DNA of 64,000 nucleotides from Isochrysis galbana (lineage: Eukaryota > Haptophyta > Isochrysidales > Isochrysidaceae): positions 6,066,526-6,130,525 of the forward strand of contig CM030937.1 of assembly GCA_018136815.1 (NCBI GenBank). The letters are read 5' to 3'. The notes under the pieces are model-generated. The model saw only the letters and a list, made by a program, of their open reading frames with translations, was not told the origin of the DNA and did not search any database. Below, piece after piece: positions 50,988 to 61,830 of the stretch. The translations under genes and the position numbers were made by a program. Each line of letters begins with the position of its first letter. Position 1 is the first letter of the stretch.

Positions 50988-53900
50988 TTCACCTTTGCTT
51001 CAGACGTTGCTTCTAGCGTGATGCTAGCCACGGAGAGAGCAACTTCCAGGCATATGCGCGCCCGGGCCACGTCGATGTCTAGAGACGGCCGACTGCACAA
51101 TGCTTGGAGATCTGCTCCGACCTTGGCCTGCGCGTTGGCGGCGTCCACTACGTGTGCGTCGACTTTGTCGAGAAGCCTCGGCTCGACTCCCGCCTCTCTT
51201 CCTAATGCGAGCTTCGTGCGTGCGTCCGCAAGTACAAGCTGAAGTGACTTCTCTTGCAGGAGAGCCTTTAACTCGGCAGCCGCCTCGTCACGCGCATGAC
51301 GGGCACGCTCTGCCGCTTCAATACGTTGCTTGGCTGCGTCCGTGACATCCGTTTCGACCTTGCAGGCGATTGCTGTCTCCAGCGCGGCCCTCGCTGCGAC
51401 CATGTCCATGCTGAGCAATTGGACACTCGTGTGTGCTTCAAGGTCGCTTCGTGCAGTTGCAGCTTTGGCTTGGAGTGCTGCTGCGCGCTTGATGTGAACC
51501 ACTATATTGGCGATTGCACCCTCCTCCACCCCTGCCTCTCGCGCTTCTCGCAAATCCTTTTTCGCCGCCTCCAGATCCACGTTAAGTAGATCGAGGGCCC
51601 CGTGCTTTTCTGCCCGGGCGAGAGCCGTGTCCCGTGTCTCCTGGGCAGACGCTGCCCTGTCAACTTTTTGCAACGCTGCCGCTAGCACCGCCTCGTCGGC
51701 CTGAGCCGCCCTCGCACCCTCGATTTTCTGCCTCGCCAGTGCGACGTCGAGATTGAGGGGCGCAAGCTGAATCGCCGCTTCGAGCTCGGATATTGCACGG
51801 GCTCGCGTTTGCTGTGCTTGTGCGGCGTGCTCGATGTATGCCTTTGCCGTCTCGACCTGCTCCGTCGTTATGGCCGCCTTCTTTGCCATCCCGAGCGCCG
51901 CTCGCGCCTCCTTCAGGGGGACGCTGAGTAGCGGCATCTCCATAAGCGTTGTGACTGCAGCCCATGCGGAATCACGAGCCTCCTGCAGCTTTGCTGCCTC
52001 AGCAATGTGTGCTTGGGCTTTTTTCTGCAATGCCGTCGGTACGCCCGCTTCGACCGCTGCATGTAGCACATCTCGAGCCACCACGAGATCCAGCTCTAAC
52101 GGTGGCCTAGCCAAATATTCCTGCAAGGCTGACTGGCACTGCTCACGCGCAGCTTGGGCTGCGCGCGCCTCTCCAAGGTGCACCCTAGCCTTCTCCACTA
52201 CGTCGGCATCCACCCCTGCCTCTGCAGCAGCAACGATTTGGGCCTCTGCATCCTGCAGGTCCACACCGAGCAATGGCTGCTCCAGCAGCCGCGCCACAGA
52301 CCGCATTGCTCTCGCCAATACCGTCTGCGCCGCCTGTGCCGCGTCAATAATTGCCTTGGATGAGTCGAGCACCTCTCGAGCAACGCCGGCGCCAAATGCT
52401 GCCTTGAGCTTAGCCTGCGCAAGTAGCACATCCATGGTGAGAGCCGGATTCTCGCACACTCGTTCGAGCTCGCGCACCGCCTCCTCGCGTGCATCTTGCT
52501 TCGCTGCTGCGGCGTCCGCGGCTGCGAGGGCCTGAGCAACACTGGTTTCCGCCACACCCGCCCCGCGCGCCGCTTCTGCTGCAGCGCGCACGGCTGGCAC
52601 GTCCATTTCCAGCGCTGGTGCTCCCGCTAGCTTGTGCATCCGTTTGCGCGCCTCCTCACGATGCGTTTGCGCTTGCTTGGCTGCAGTCGCGTGCGCCTCT
52701 ACCTTTGATATCAGGGCAGAGCTCACGCCTGCATCCCGGGCCTCGCCAAGTCTCGCTACCACATCTGGCAGACATAGCTCGAGTGCCGACGTCTCCATCA
52801 ATGACTGCAACGTAGCGGTGCAACGAGCGCACGCGGCTTGAGCCTTTGCGGCGGCGTCGATGCAGCGACCTCGCTCCTTGCACACTTCCACGTCAACCCC
52901 TCGGGAGCGAGCCGTCTCAAGCGCCGCCATGGCAGCAACAATGTCCATCTCGAGAGGCTCGCTCGCAGTCACCTCGTTGAGTCGAGCCCTCGCCTCCGCC
53001 TCTGCAGCTTGAGCTCTGGCCGCCTCGTCCACTCGTAGCTGTGCCTGCGAAAGCTCCGATTCGGGGACGCCGGCAACGCGCGCCGCTTCAAGCGCCTCTC
53101 GAGCTATCTGAACCTTCAGCAAGAGGTTTGGTGACTTGCACAGCTGAGTGACACGCCGTTGTGCCGCATTGCGCCGCTCATGGGCGTCTCTCGCAGATGA
53201 GAGGTGCTCGGAGGCCTGCGCGACCACCTCGGCCGCGACGCCGCACGCCCTCGCTCGCTCTATCTCACGCCGCGCGCCATCGATTTCGACATCTAAGGCG
53301 TGTGTCGAAAGCATGCCCCTCAAGACTGCCGTGGCGGCCTCACAGGCGGCTTGCTTTTCCTTGGCATGGGCAAGCCTTTCCCGCGCTCCAGCTAGATGTT
53401 CCTCGGCCACCCCCGCCTCAATGGCGTTGGCGATCGCCGCTTCCAACTCTCTCATTTGCAGCTTCAAGGGATTGATCCCGGCAAGTCGCTCAACTTCTGC
53501 CCGCGCGACGTCTCTGTGCTCCTGTGCACCCTGCGCGGTCTTTGTGTGCTCCACTGCGCGTGCCACAAGCGAAGGGTCCACCCCAATCCGCTGCGCGTCA
53601 TCGATTTGGGTACGAGCACGCTTCACGGGGAGAGCAAGTGGCGCGACCCCGATCAACTGGTTTAGGGCAGCCGCCGCGGCATTGTGAGCCTGCTGCCGCT
53701 TTTCCGCCGATTCGATCAGCGCAGATGCCTTTTTCAAACGCTGTTCATCGACGCCGGCAGCCTGCGCCCCAGCCAGTGCTGCCCGAGCATTGTTGATATT
53801 CATATCAAGAGGCGGAACTGAGGTGGCGGCGACCAAGGCCGCCGCCTCCAGCGCGCACCTCTCGATGGCCTCGAGCTCCGCCAAGCGCTGATGCAGCAGC

Positions 53901-54655
53901 CGTATTTGCTCCGAGGCCACGCGCAACGACCGCTCTAGGCTCTCTACCATCGCGCCCGCCTGGCGGTCATCCTCGCTCGCCTCACGCCGCACCTCCTCCA
54001 CATTGGCAATAACTCTATCACACCAGCTAAACAGCTTGCCGATGGCGGCGGATGATTTCTTCGCCTGCATCTCACTGATCTGCTGCACCTCCGTACCAGC
54101 TGATTCGGGAGCCACCGGCTCCGCCTCGTCGCCACCACCCTGTCCTTGAAACTGATAAGGCACGGACACCGCCAGTCGCGCTTGTACGGCAAGCATCACC
54201 TCTGGTACGAGGAGCAGCTGCGACGCGTCGTAGGCCTTGAAGGCGAACCAGTCGCACCGCGGGAGCAGCTTGACAGTCTCTTCCCATACCATGAAGCCCC
54301 GCTGTTGCTTGCGCCGTTGCTGCATCAGGAGCGTGCAGGCTGCACACACGACCGTCTCTACCACGGCCGGAGGCTGCTTTTTCAGCCGCCGCATCTCATC
54401 CACATCTTTTTGTGAGATCTTCAAGGTGGGGTCCGGCTTGAACATCGCGGCTTCGCGCAGTCTTCTTCGCGCGGCGGTGGCCGCCTCGAGCTTTCCCTTC
54501 AGCCCATTGACCTCGGCCTCTGCGATGTCAATCGCGGCGCGCGCGTCGGCGACGCTCTGCAGCACTGAGCACTGCGCCTCAACCTGGCTGAGCATGCTCT
54601 GCTGCTCAATCTCGAGGCGAGCCGTGGTGTTGAGCGAGATTGCCTCGCCCTTCAT
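50988..54655 (-). CDS. Dynein-stalk-like protein with 57-residue tandem repeats, 3' end missing
   Basis: 1222 codons visible from ATG 54655 (M-K-G-E-A-I-S). The frame is open to 54811, but this ATG sits at the start of clean coiled coil. Residues ~10-75 are coiled coil. Residues 81-150 resemble the dynein heavy chain stalk/microtubule-binding region: K-D-V-D-E-M-R-R-L-K-K-Q-P-P followed by V-V-x-x-A-A-C-T-L-L, then W-x-x-T-V-K-L-L and F-K-A-Y-D. Residues ~200-275 (S-S-A-A-I-G-K-L-F-S-W-C, then heptads) match the returning stalk helix. From residue 280 there are 15 repeats of exactly 57 residues, a sixteenth of 54 and a partial seventeenth; the pattern is x-x-x-L-x-[LMV]-D-[VILM]...A-R...A-x-x-A-G-V and then a helix with A-Q. 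No AAA+ motor is present. It may bind microtubules or be a cytoskeletal scaffold (inference). The gap removes the C-terminus. Confidence 0.7.
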
Positions 54656-54879
54656 GGCTCGCCTCTCCGCCGGCTGGGCAGAGAGGCCGCCTGCGGCAAC
54701 GCTGGAGGCGGGTGATAGGGGAAAGAGAGACTCGAAGAGGAAGGAGCCGAGGCGCCAGTTACACAGCGCTTCCTCACCTCTCCCTGTCTTGTTGAACAAG
54801 AGAGAGAACACTAGAGTACTCGTAGAGGAGTAGAGTTTATGTAAGGTTTAATAGTAACCTCCGTTCGTAACGCTCCAGA
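54656..54879. other. Upstream region of the stalk-like gene
   Basis: Holds the likely 5' UTR and promoter of the minus-strand gene. No clear TATA box or other site was seen. Confidence 0.35.
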
Positions 54880-55245
54880 GCTCTGGACTTCTCTGGCTTT
54901 CGCTCTTATGCCTACTCTCGACATTGGGCGAGCTTCGCGCTGTGGTGCGAACGTCAGGGACTCCAGCCGCTTCCGGCGACGCCGAGCATGGTCGCGGCAT
55001 ACCTGGGACACCTTGCGGAAAAGGGCACAGTAGCGGCAGCTAGTTTGCAGCTTTGAGCTTTGCAGCCGTACTTTTCAGCCGTCAATTCCGTACACGCCGA
55101 TTTCGGGTTCGACAAACCTGCGAAAGGGCACTTGGTGGCCCTGGTGCGCAAAGGTATGGCCAAAGCGCAAGCGCGAGCTCGCACGGTTCGCTCTCTCGCT
55201 GGCGCTCGTGCCGCCGCTCCGCGGGGCACCCTCTCCAGCGAGTGA
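54880..55245 (+). pseudogene. Tyrosine recombinase N-terminal fragment
   Basis: Translating the plus strand from about 54880 gives a SAM-like N-terminal domain typical of tyrosine recombinases: S-Y-A-Y-S-R-H-W-A-S-F-A-L-W-C, then L-P-A-T-P, V-A-A-Y-L-G-H-L-A-E-K-G-T-V and, after a break, Y-F-S-A-V-N-S-V-H-A-D-F-G, G-H-L-V-A-L-V-R-K-G. A short duplication (TTTGCAGC repeated near 55045-55065) inserts a TGA stop in the middle. The catalytic R..H-x-x-R..Y domain is not present downstream. It is probably a relic of a DIRS/Ngaro-like or Crypton-like element; which one cannot be told. Confidence 0.6.
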
Positions 55246-55570
55246 GCCCTCTCCTCCAGAGGGCAGGGCTTCTATCGCGGCAGGCGAGGTACTGATGCCG
55301 GTGATTACACCGTCTATCTTGCCTCTGCTCAGAAAAGCCTCATCGACCCTCGAGCCGATCTAGACTTGAACAATCTCAGCTCTCAATACGACCATATCAA
55401 TACATGTCCATTCGCCGCGAGTGCGGTAAGAATATTAAAAGGTTTTTATTTTACTCTCCCTTCGAACCAGCTCACAGGGTCCAGCAGGCTCCGGCGAGGC
55501 GGCAGGGGAGGGGGCATCGCGGGACAGCGCCACCCTACTCCCCTCCTCCCTCTGACACTGAGTTTTCTTT
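55246..55570. other. Stretch before the LINE insertion
   Basis: No gene seen. It may hold eroded recombinase sequence up to about 55360. Confidence 0.4.
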
Positions 55571-55581
55571 GGGCCAGAGGG
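55571..55581. other. Target-site duplication, 5' side of LINE
   Basis: GGGCCAGAGGG here matches 62158-62168 directly after the LINE tail; the match extends to 14 bp if the preceding TTT is counted. Confidence 0.8.
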
Positions 55582-55586
55582 GATAA

Positions 55587-55604
55587 CTATCGTTAAAACG
55601 ATAG
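55587..55604 (+). other. 5'-terminal hairpin of the LINE
   Basis: Perfect 8-bp stem with a 2-nt centre, five bases before the ATG of the ORF. Identical at 14027-14044; an unrelated-sequence hairpin occupies the same place before the ATGGAGCG at 23730. Confidence 0.6.
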
Positions 55605-55608
55605 GGTC

Positions 55609-58600
55609 ATGGAGCGCGCCACGCTCCCCTCTCCTCTCTCCTCCCACCCCACCGCGCCGGCCGACCAGGATATGCTGGACGCCGCGCAGCCGCAGCAGCC
55701 ACCTCCCAGGGCCACGCCAACCCAGGTACCCGCGAGCCGCAACCTGATCCGAGCCCACAACACCACAAGGACTGAACACACCCCAACACCACACAACCCC
55801 TCAACACAACTCTGCCAGCACAGCCAACCACACGCACACCCAAGGCCACAGAGCCAGAACTCCCATAGGGAAAGCCTTCGGGCTGGGCCCCTACAAAGCC
55901 GCGGCACTGTCCGCGTACGCAAGTACGTGGCGCAGTCCCGGCCGGTCAGCCAGACCACCATCAAAACTTCTCTGGAGCCATGCAGCATCCGCTGCTGGAC
56001 CCAGCAGCTAGACAACAGTACGCATGCACGCATGGCGAAAGCACCGAACGAAGCACCGCACACCTGTCAAGACACAGCCGAGCGCGACAGGCGCAGGCAG
56101 GACGGCACACAAGAGGCCTACGGGCACCAAAGACCAGAGCACTCATCAGCACACACACCAAAACTACTAAAGACAGAAACACAACAAAGGTTGGAAGCCT
56201 TGGCAATCGACAAGGCGACAAGGCCCCTTGGGAGCCCCGCCTCTGGACAACCACCGTGCACGATGCCCAGCCATACGCCAGAGAGGCTGACCCGATACCC
56301 CCCGGCTTGCAAAACGCAGACGAACCCCCAAGGGGAGGATGAGCACGACAACGAACAAGAATACGAGGACGACTACTCGCAAATCATTATGACCTTCACC
56401 TCCACGGACCGTGGGCTCAAGATCAAGGACGAGGAGGCGTTCAGCGCCATTGTGGCACACCTCAACAAGCTCGAGGGCGTGGACCTCGAGCCCGAATTCC
56501 TGGCCAAGAGCTCGTCCGGGCCATGGGAAATCTTAGTCTCGGCGGACTGTGCACGCCAATACAAAAGCAAGTTCAAGGACCAGGGAGTTTTTGCGTTCAA
56601 TGAGGTAAAGTACCCGATGGTCGTCAAATTTCAAACTTTCGACGACAAAGCGAAGGAGCTCCCTCAAGCCTCATCGAGGTCGATGGCTAGCGCATTCAAG
56701 GATGTGACCGCGCACCTCGTGGTAAGGAACTACAAATTTGAAATGAAAGACTACGTCACGATCAACTCGCTAGCGAAGGCACTCGAGCACCAAGGCTTCA
56801 TTTTCCTTAAAGGCAACCAAGAGCGCACCAAGGTGCTCACCAAGGAAGGCATCATCGTAACTCAAGGCAAAAAAGAAGTGTATCACTGCTACGTCGCTCC
56901 AAGATCGGGCAACTTTTCGACGTTCGACTTCCCGCGCAAAATACTACTCAACGTGAATGGCAACCCATACCCGCTCGACTACACACTCCGCGACTGTAAG
57001 GAACTCGGAGGAGACATGAAGAACATGAGCATCCACGCCGGCCCGAAGGGCTGCAAAGGATACGCCAGGGCATACGCGACGGCCTTCCACCCCAACCTCC
57101 GCATTTGCGAATGCCAAGAGGAACGCCAAGCGCGCCTCGAACGTGAGCAGGCACGCCGCGCGGCACCCCCGAAGCGCACCCTCCACGAGGTGATCGCACC
57201 AGAGAGCAAGGGTGCGTGCACGAGGTTCCCGATGGGCAAATGCCCCATGAACGTCAAAGGAAAGCGTTGCAACCGCTCGCATAGCCTTGCAGAGGCATGG
57301 CGAGGCGAAACATGCACCATCCCGTGCGCATTCCCCCGCATCGACGACATGCCACCGGCCAAGCGCCCAAAGAGTGGCAAATGCGCCCTAGGCGGAGGAT
57401 GCCAATACCTTCACAAGTGCGCGGCGCACTCCCGAAGCCCTCCACGGCCCAACAGCATAAGGCGCGCTCATATAACTTTCGATTCGACGCTTGGCTACCC
57501 AGGTGAGGGACCGGTGTCGGTAGTCACGTACAACATAAACGGCACCAGCAACGGCGCACTCGGTTCGGTTCTAGCCCAAGCGCGCAAAGCTAAGGTGGAC
57601 ATTCTGCTCCTTCAAGAGCTACACGCGTACGCAGACGGCAGACACTCACGAGCCTGCATGACCGCCAAGGCGCTGGGGTGGCACATGGTACATGCGCCAG
57701 CTAACCCAGCCGACCCGGCGAGTGGGGTAGGAATCGCGATACGTGACAACTCCCCAAGAGTGAAACTCCTACCGGACACGGCGGAGACACTCATAGACGG
57801 TAGATGTTTGAGAGTAAAATGCATCATAGATTCAAAAGAGATAGAACTAGTATCAATCTATCTTAGTGCCTCGCCAGCGGAAAGAGCGGCGCAAATCGAC
57901 ATACTCAGAGATAGCCCGCTGGGCCGTGACCAAGACTCTCCGATGGGAGGGGACTTCAATTGCGTCGAAAACGTAGAGCTGGACACCAAAAGTAGCGACG
58001 ACAATTACAGCTACGGAAACGCGCACGGCTCCAGATGGAGGGCGGCGATAAACACGATGGGATACATTGACGCCCACCGGCTAGTAAACGGCTTTACGCG
58101 CAGCGGCTTCACGAGGCTATCGGGAACCACCCACACACGAATAGATCGAATATATACCCCGCTATCGCAATCCAACATAAACTGGCAAAGGATAGGCCCG
58201 CACCCGACGCTCTTCACGGGCAAGGGCGCCTCGGATCACCTGCCAGTCATAGGCAGTTTTGAATACGTAGGCTTCAAAGCGGGACGAGTGTATGACGTGA
58301 GGATTCAAAGCGAACTCCTGGAAGACGAAGAAGCTCGAAAGATAATAAACCATCTGTGGCGAGGCCACATTACGGCCGACACACCGGACGACAAACTAGG
58401 AGAGGCATGGGCGAACGCAAAAAGGGCGGCGGCAACATACCTCCTATGGGCAACCCGCCAAGGGGAGGACCGGAGAGCACTTTCAAAAGCGCTGGACGAA
58501 CTAGCATTGCTGGGAATAGCACTAAACGACGAAGGACCGAACCACGGACGGATAGACAAGATACGAGAGCTCAATCAGGAGATTGCGGACATACGGAAGA

Positions 58601-61600
58601 AGTCGAAGCCGTCAAATAAAAACTGCTTTGACGCTCTGAAGCAAGAAGAAAGAATGACAAAGGAATTCTTCAATAAGTTCAAGGCGAAAACGTCGCACAG
58701 CGCGATACCGGAGCTGTTTAAGACGCGCGACTGGGACTCCCCGGGAGACGACTCAAGACCTACAACGACGTCAGACGTCGAGATACGCAAAGAGCTGCGA
58801 AAGTACTATGTGTGGCTATACCAAGAGCGCACAGCGGTCAGAGACGCAGCACTAGAAGACGCACTGGAGGCAAAACCTCTGACAGCGCGATGCAGCGCAG
58901 CCCTGGAGGGCCGCATCACGATGAAAGAACTCACCCAAGCTATAGGAGAGATCGGCAACGGCAAAGCCGCGGGACCGGACGCATTACCGGCAGAATTCTA
59001 TAAAAGCTTCGAGGAAATGGTGAAGCATGACTTTCTAAGAGTCCTGAACTTAGCGCTCTCGTTAGGACAACTGAGCGTGTCCATGAGAGAAGGCGACATC
59101 ATACTGCTATATAAAAAAGGAGACACACGCGACCCCCGCAACTATAGACCGATAACACTGCTGCAAAGCGACTACAAAATCCTAGCCAAAATACTAACGA
59201 ATAGACTCAAACAAGTGATAGGGTTTGTAATATCTAAAGACCAACTGGGCTTCGTCCCCAGGAGGCTAATCGGCGAAGCCACGCACTTACTACAGCTCAC
59301 GCGGGCCTACCTAGAAGAAACGGGCGAACCCGGCCTCATGCTAGCCCTTGACTGGGAGAAGGCATTCGACAGAGTAAATTGGGGATTCTATCACGTAGTC
59401 ATGGACAAACTAAACTTCGGAGAGGACTTCCAAAGATATGCGAGAACACTCACAAACGCTGAGGCGAAACCAATTCGCTACATAAAAACAAACGGGGGCA
59501 GGAGCTTCCCATTCAACATTGCTAGCGGAGTGCCGCAGGGGTGCCCGCTCTCTCCACTAGCATTCCTGCTGACAGCGGAAGCCCTTACGAGAGTCATAAA
59601 CGAAGACGACAACATAGAGGGGATAATCGTAAACGGGGCCGAACTTAAAATAAGCCAATTCGCGGACGACACCCAGCTTCTCGCGGCTGACTACGGAAGT
59701 CTGGGCAGATCCCTAAAGTGGGTCGACAGATATGCGGCCGCCTCCTGCGGCAAACCCAACGAACAAAAGTTCGAAGGCCTACGGATGGGCTCACTAAAGA
59801 GAAAAACCCCGCCTCGAGACTTTCGGCGATACAAGTGGCTGAAAAACAGTGAAAGTGCGACAATTCTAGGCGTGCCACTAGGAGGGCCCGAGGCCCTCAA
59901 GGCCTTTTGGCGCAGACTCGCCGACAAGATCGACAAAAAAGTCTCTGCCCTGACGCACGTGACGGAAAACCTATCCATCCACGGCAAAACGAAAGTGGCC
60001 AACTTCTTGATCTTATCCATCCCGAGGTACTGGGTACAGACGCTAGCGGCACCACGATCATTCCACAAATCCCTCGAACAGTCGGTGGACAGAGTGCTAT
60101 GGACAAACCCGCGGACCGGACGCAAGATGCAATGGGTGAAACACCCGGAAGTACCGATGAAAGGGGACACGAGGGAGGGGCCCCACTTGGGACTAGGCCT
60201 CCTTGACTGGAAAAACCACGTGAGGGCGCTCCAAGCCAAATGGATACTAAACTATATGGACTCCAGGCAAGCTCAATGGAAGCAAGTATTGGACGCGTGG
60301 TTCTGCCGCACGAACATCGGAAGGGCCGCGGTGATCGCTGACGTGCCCGCGCACAGACTAACGGACGGAATAAAAGGGACGAGTAAACTCCCGGCCTTCT
60401 GGAAACAAGCCCTCGCTGTTATAAGATCGCTGCACCTAACTCCACTAAAATTAAGCAGGGAAGGAGCCCTGTCTCAGCCAATTTGGAGAAACCCGACGCA
60501 CGACGGTCCAAACATGAGCCCCCTGTGGGCTGAGCTTTGGAGCAAACTGGAATGCAATGTCGTACACAACATATACAAAGACTACGCATGCACGGTAATG
60601 TTTACCGAAGAAGATTGTGAACAATATCTAAGAAGCAACGATACATACATTCACTTTAAGGGAGAATACATCCCAAGGGACAAGTTCTTAAAATCATGGG
60701 AGCAGATCAGAAAACACGCTCAACAGATAGTGGAGACGGCTTCCCAAAACGGCACGGTAGCCCAAGATAGTGAAGATTCGGACACTGAATACCCGGACGC
60801 AGGAACACCCAAGACGACAATACACATCACGCAAGACGGCGAATACTTCGCCAACGAAAACGACGCGTGGTACGAAGTGGAACTTTCGTATCTAGGCACT
60901 CCGATTATAGAAGACCGCGCGACGAACAAACCGACGAACCTGGACCCGTCCCCGCCGACAAAGTGGGGAGAGGGCTACAAATCCAACAAAAGGACGGAGT
61001 ATCCACTCCCAGACGAATACACACTCGATGGCAAAACAGAACTAGACAAAACAGAAGTAGAACACTTAACAAAAGCCCTACAAAAAGCTGAAAACAAACG
61101 CAGGCGGCTCACAGGCCCGGAAAACTGGGAAAAGAGACTTCGGCTACCAGACAACGTATGGGCGCACCTCGCCGACATATACACCTCGCCCATGCTTACG
61201 GCGAGAGACACACACCTCCACTACAAGCACATCACACACAGGCGCATCGCCACGGCAAACAGATTCGCGGACCGAGAACCCACATGCCGTTTCTGCAAGG
61301 AAGCGGACGAGTCCTCCACCCACTTGGGGGAATGTTCGCGTATATCGAACATCTTCGACGCCCTAGATGCGATAGCAAGACACCCTCGACGAACTGACAC
61401 GACGGGAGAGGAACTATCAATCAAAAGACTTTTCCTCTGCCCCGACGGCACGTGCCCCAAAGCACTACCCATACTATACCTGCTGGCCTGGAGATACATC
61501 ATCACAGACTTCTACAGAATACATTACGACAACGCCTTTTTCTCGGAAGAATCGGTGCTAATCCGCATCATAGAAAGATTCACGAAACTAAGCGGCGCAT

Positions 61601-61830
61601 TCATCTTCGCAGAATCGACAGATTCATCGAGGACCGCCCAAGCGGGTCTGGGACGTCAACCCAAAAAGAGAATCGACATGAGCGCGTTGAGACCTCTGTA
61701 CGAAGCGGATAGCAAAGGTAACCTCACTCCCAGCGCGGAACTGCTGGCGCTAGCCTCACGGCTAGGGATAGAATATATGGTAAAGAACGCCTCGGGGACG
61801 GGCTCGGCGCCAAACCAATCAAACAACTGA
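55609..61830 (+). CDS. LINE polyprotein: zinc fingers, endonuclease, reverse transcriptase
   Basis: 2073 residues. The first ~260 are Pro/Thr/Gln/His-rich. Residues ~265-520 form an unrecognised folded-looking region. Two Cys/His clusters of CCCH type lie near 535-560 and 590-605. The apurinic-endonuclease-like domain spans ~636-885 with T-Y-N-I-N-G (640), L-L-Q-E, G-G-D-F-N, R-I-D-R-I-Y and S-D-H-L-P-V (875-880). The RT spans ~1115-1400 with G-P-D-A-L-P, N-Y-R-P-I-T-L-L, A-F-D-R-V-N-W, G-V-P-Q-G-C-P-L-S-P and F-A-D-D (1351-1354). A C-X2-C-X8-H-X3-C cluster (1893-1909) is the C-terminal zinc motif of APE-type LINEs. No RNase H was seen. It nicks target DNA and primes cDNA synthesis from the nick. 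No frameshift or stop, so it may be competent. ATG 55609 follows the hairpin and is shared with relatives. Confidence 0.9.
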   Translation: MERATLPSPLSSHPTAPADQDMLDAAQPQQPPPRATPTQVPASRNLIRAHNTTRTEHTPTPHNPSTQLCQHSQPHAHPRPQSQNSHRESLRAGPLQSRGTVRVRKYVAQSRPVSQTTIKTSLEPCSIRCWTQQLDNSTHARMAKAPNEAPHTCQDTAERDRRRQDGTQEAYGHQRPEHSSAHTPKLLKTETQQRLEALAIDKATRPLGSPASGQPPCTMPSHTPERLTRYPPACKTQTNPQGEDEHDNEQEYEDDYSQIIMTFTSTDRGLKIKDEEAFSAIVAHLNKLEGVDLEPEFLAKSSSGPWEILVSADCARQYKSKFKDQGVFAFNEVKYPMVVKFQTFDDKAKELPQASSRSMASAFKDVTAHLVVRNYKFEMKDYVTINSLAKALEHQGFIFLKGNQERTKVLTKEGIIVTQGKKEVYHCYVAPRSGNFSTFDFPRKILLNVNGNPYPLDYTLRDCKELGGDMKNMSIHAGPKGCKGYARAYATAFHPNLRICECQEERQARLEREQARRAAPPKRTLHEVIAPESKGACTRFPMGKCPMNVKGKRCNRSHSLAEAWRGETCTIPCAFPRIDDMPPAKRPKSGKCALGGGCQYLHKCAAHSRSPPRPNSIRRAHITFDSTLGYPGEGPVSVVTYNINGTSNGALGSVLAQARKAKVDILLLQELHAYADGRHSRACMTAKALGWHMVHAPANPADPASGVGIAIRDNSPRVKLLPDTAETLIDGRCLRVKCIIDSKEIELVSIYLSASPAERAAQIDILRDSPLGRDQDSPMGGDFNCVENVELDTKSSDDNYSYGNAHGSRWRAAINTMGYIDAHRLVNGFTRSGFTRLSGTTHTRIDRIYTPLSQSNINWQRIGPHPTLFTGKGASDHLPVIGSFEYVGFKAGRVYDVRIQSELLEDEEARKIINHLWRGHITADTPDDKLGEAWANAKRAAATYLLWATRQGEDRRALSKALDELALLGIALNDEGPNHGRIDKIRELNQEIADIRKKSKPSNKNCFDALKQEERMTKEFFNKFKAKTSHSAIPELFKTRDWDSPGDDSRPTTTSDVEIRKELRKYYVWLYQERTAVRDAALEDALEAKPLTARCSAALEGRITMKELTQAIGEIGNGKAAGPDALPAEFYKSFEEMVKHDFLRVLNLALSLGQLSVSMREGDIILLYKKGDTRDPRNYRPITLLQSDYKILAKILTNRLKQVIGFVISKDQLGFVPRRLIGEATHLLQLTRAYLEETGEPGLMLALDWEKAFDRVNWGFYHVVMDKLNFGEDFQRYARTLTNAEAKPIRYIKTNGGRSFPFNIASGVPQGCPLSPLAFLLTAEALTRVINEDDNIEGIIVNGAELKISQFADDTQLLAADYGSLGRSLKWVDRYAAASCGKPNEQKFEGLRMGSLKRKTPPRDFRRYKWLKNSESATILGVPLGGPEALKAFWRRLADKIDKKVSALTHVTENLSIHGKTKVANFLILSIPRYWVQTLAAPRSFHKSLEQSVDRVLWTNPRTGRKMQWVKHPEVPMKGDTREGPHLGLGLLDWKNHVRALQAKWILNYMDSRQAQWKQVLDAWFCRTNIGRAAVIADVPAHRLTDGIKGTSKLPAFWKQALAVIRSLHLTPLKLSREGALSQPIWRNPTHDGPNMSPLWAELWSKLECNVVHNIYKDYACTVMFTEEDCEQYLRSNDTYIHFKGEYIPRDKFLKSWEQIRKHAQQIVETASQNGTVAQDSEDSDTEYPDAGTPKTTIHITQDGEYFANENDAWYEVELSYLGTPIIEDRATNKPTNLDPSPPTKWGEGYKSNKRTEYPLPDEYTLDGKTELDKTEVEHLTKALQKAENKRRRLTGPENWEKRLRLPDNVWAHLADIYTSPMLTARDTHLHYKHITHRRIATANRFADREPTCRFCKEADESSTHLGECSRISNIFDALDAIARHPRRTDTTGEELSIKRLFLCPDGTCPKALPILYLLAWRYIITDFYRIHYDNAFFSEESVLIRIIERFTKLSGAFIFAESTDSSRTAQAGLGRQPKKRIDMSALRPLYEADSKGNLTPSAELLALASRLGIEYMVKNASGTGSAPNQSNN

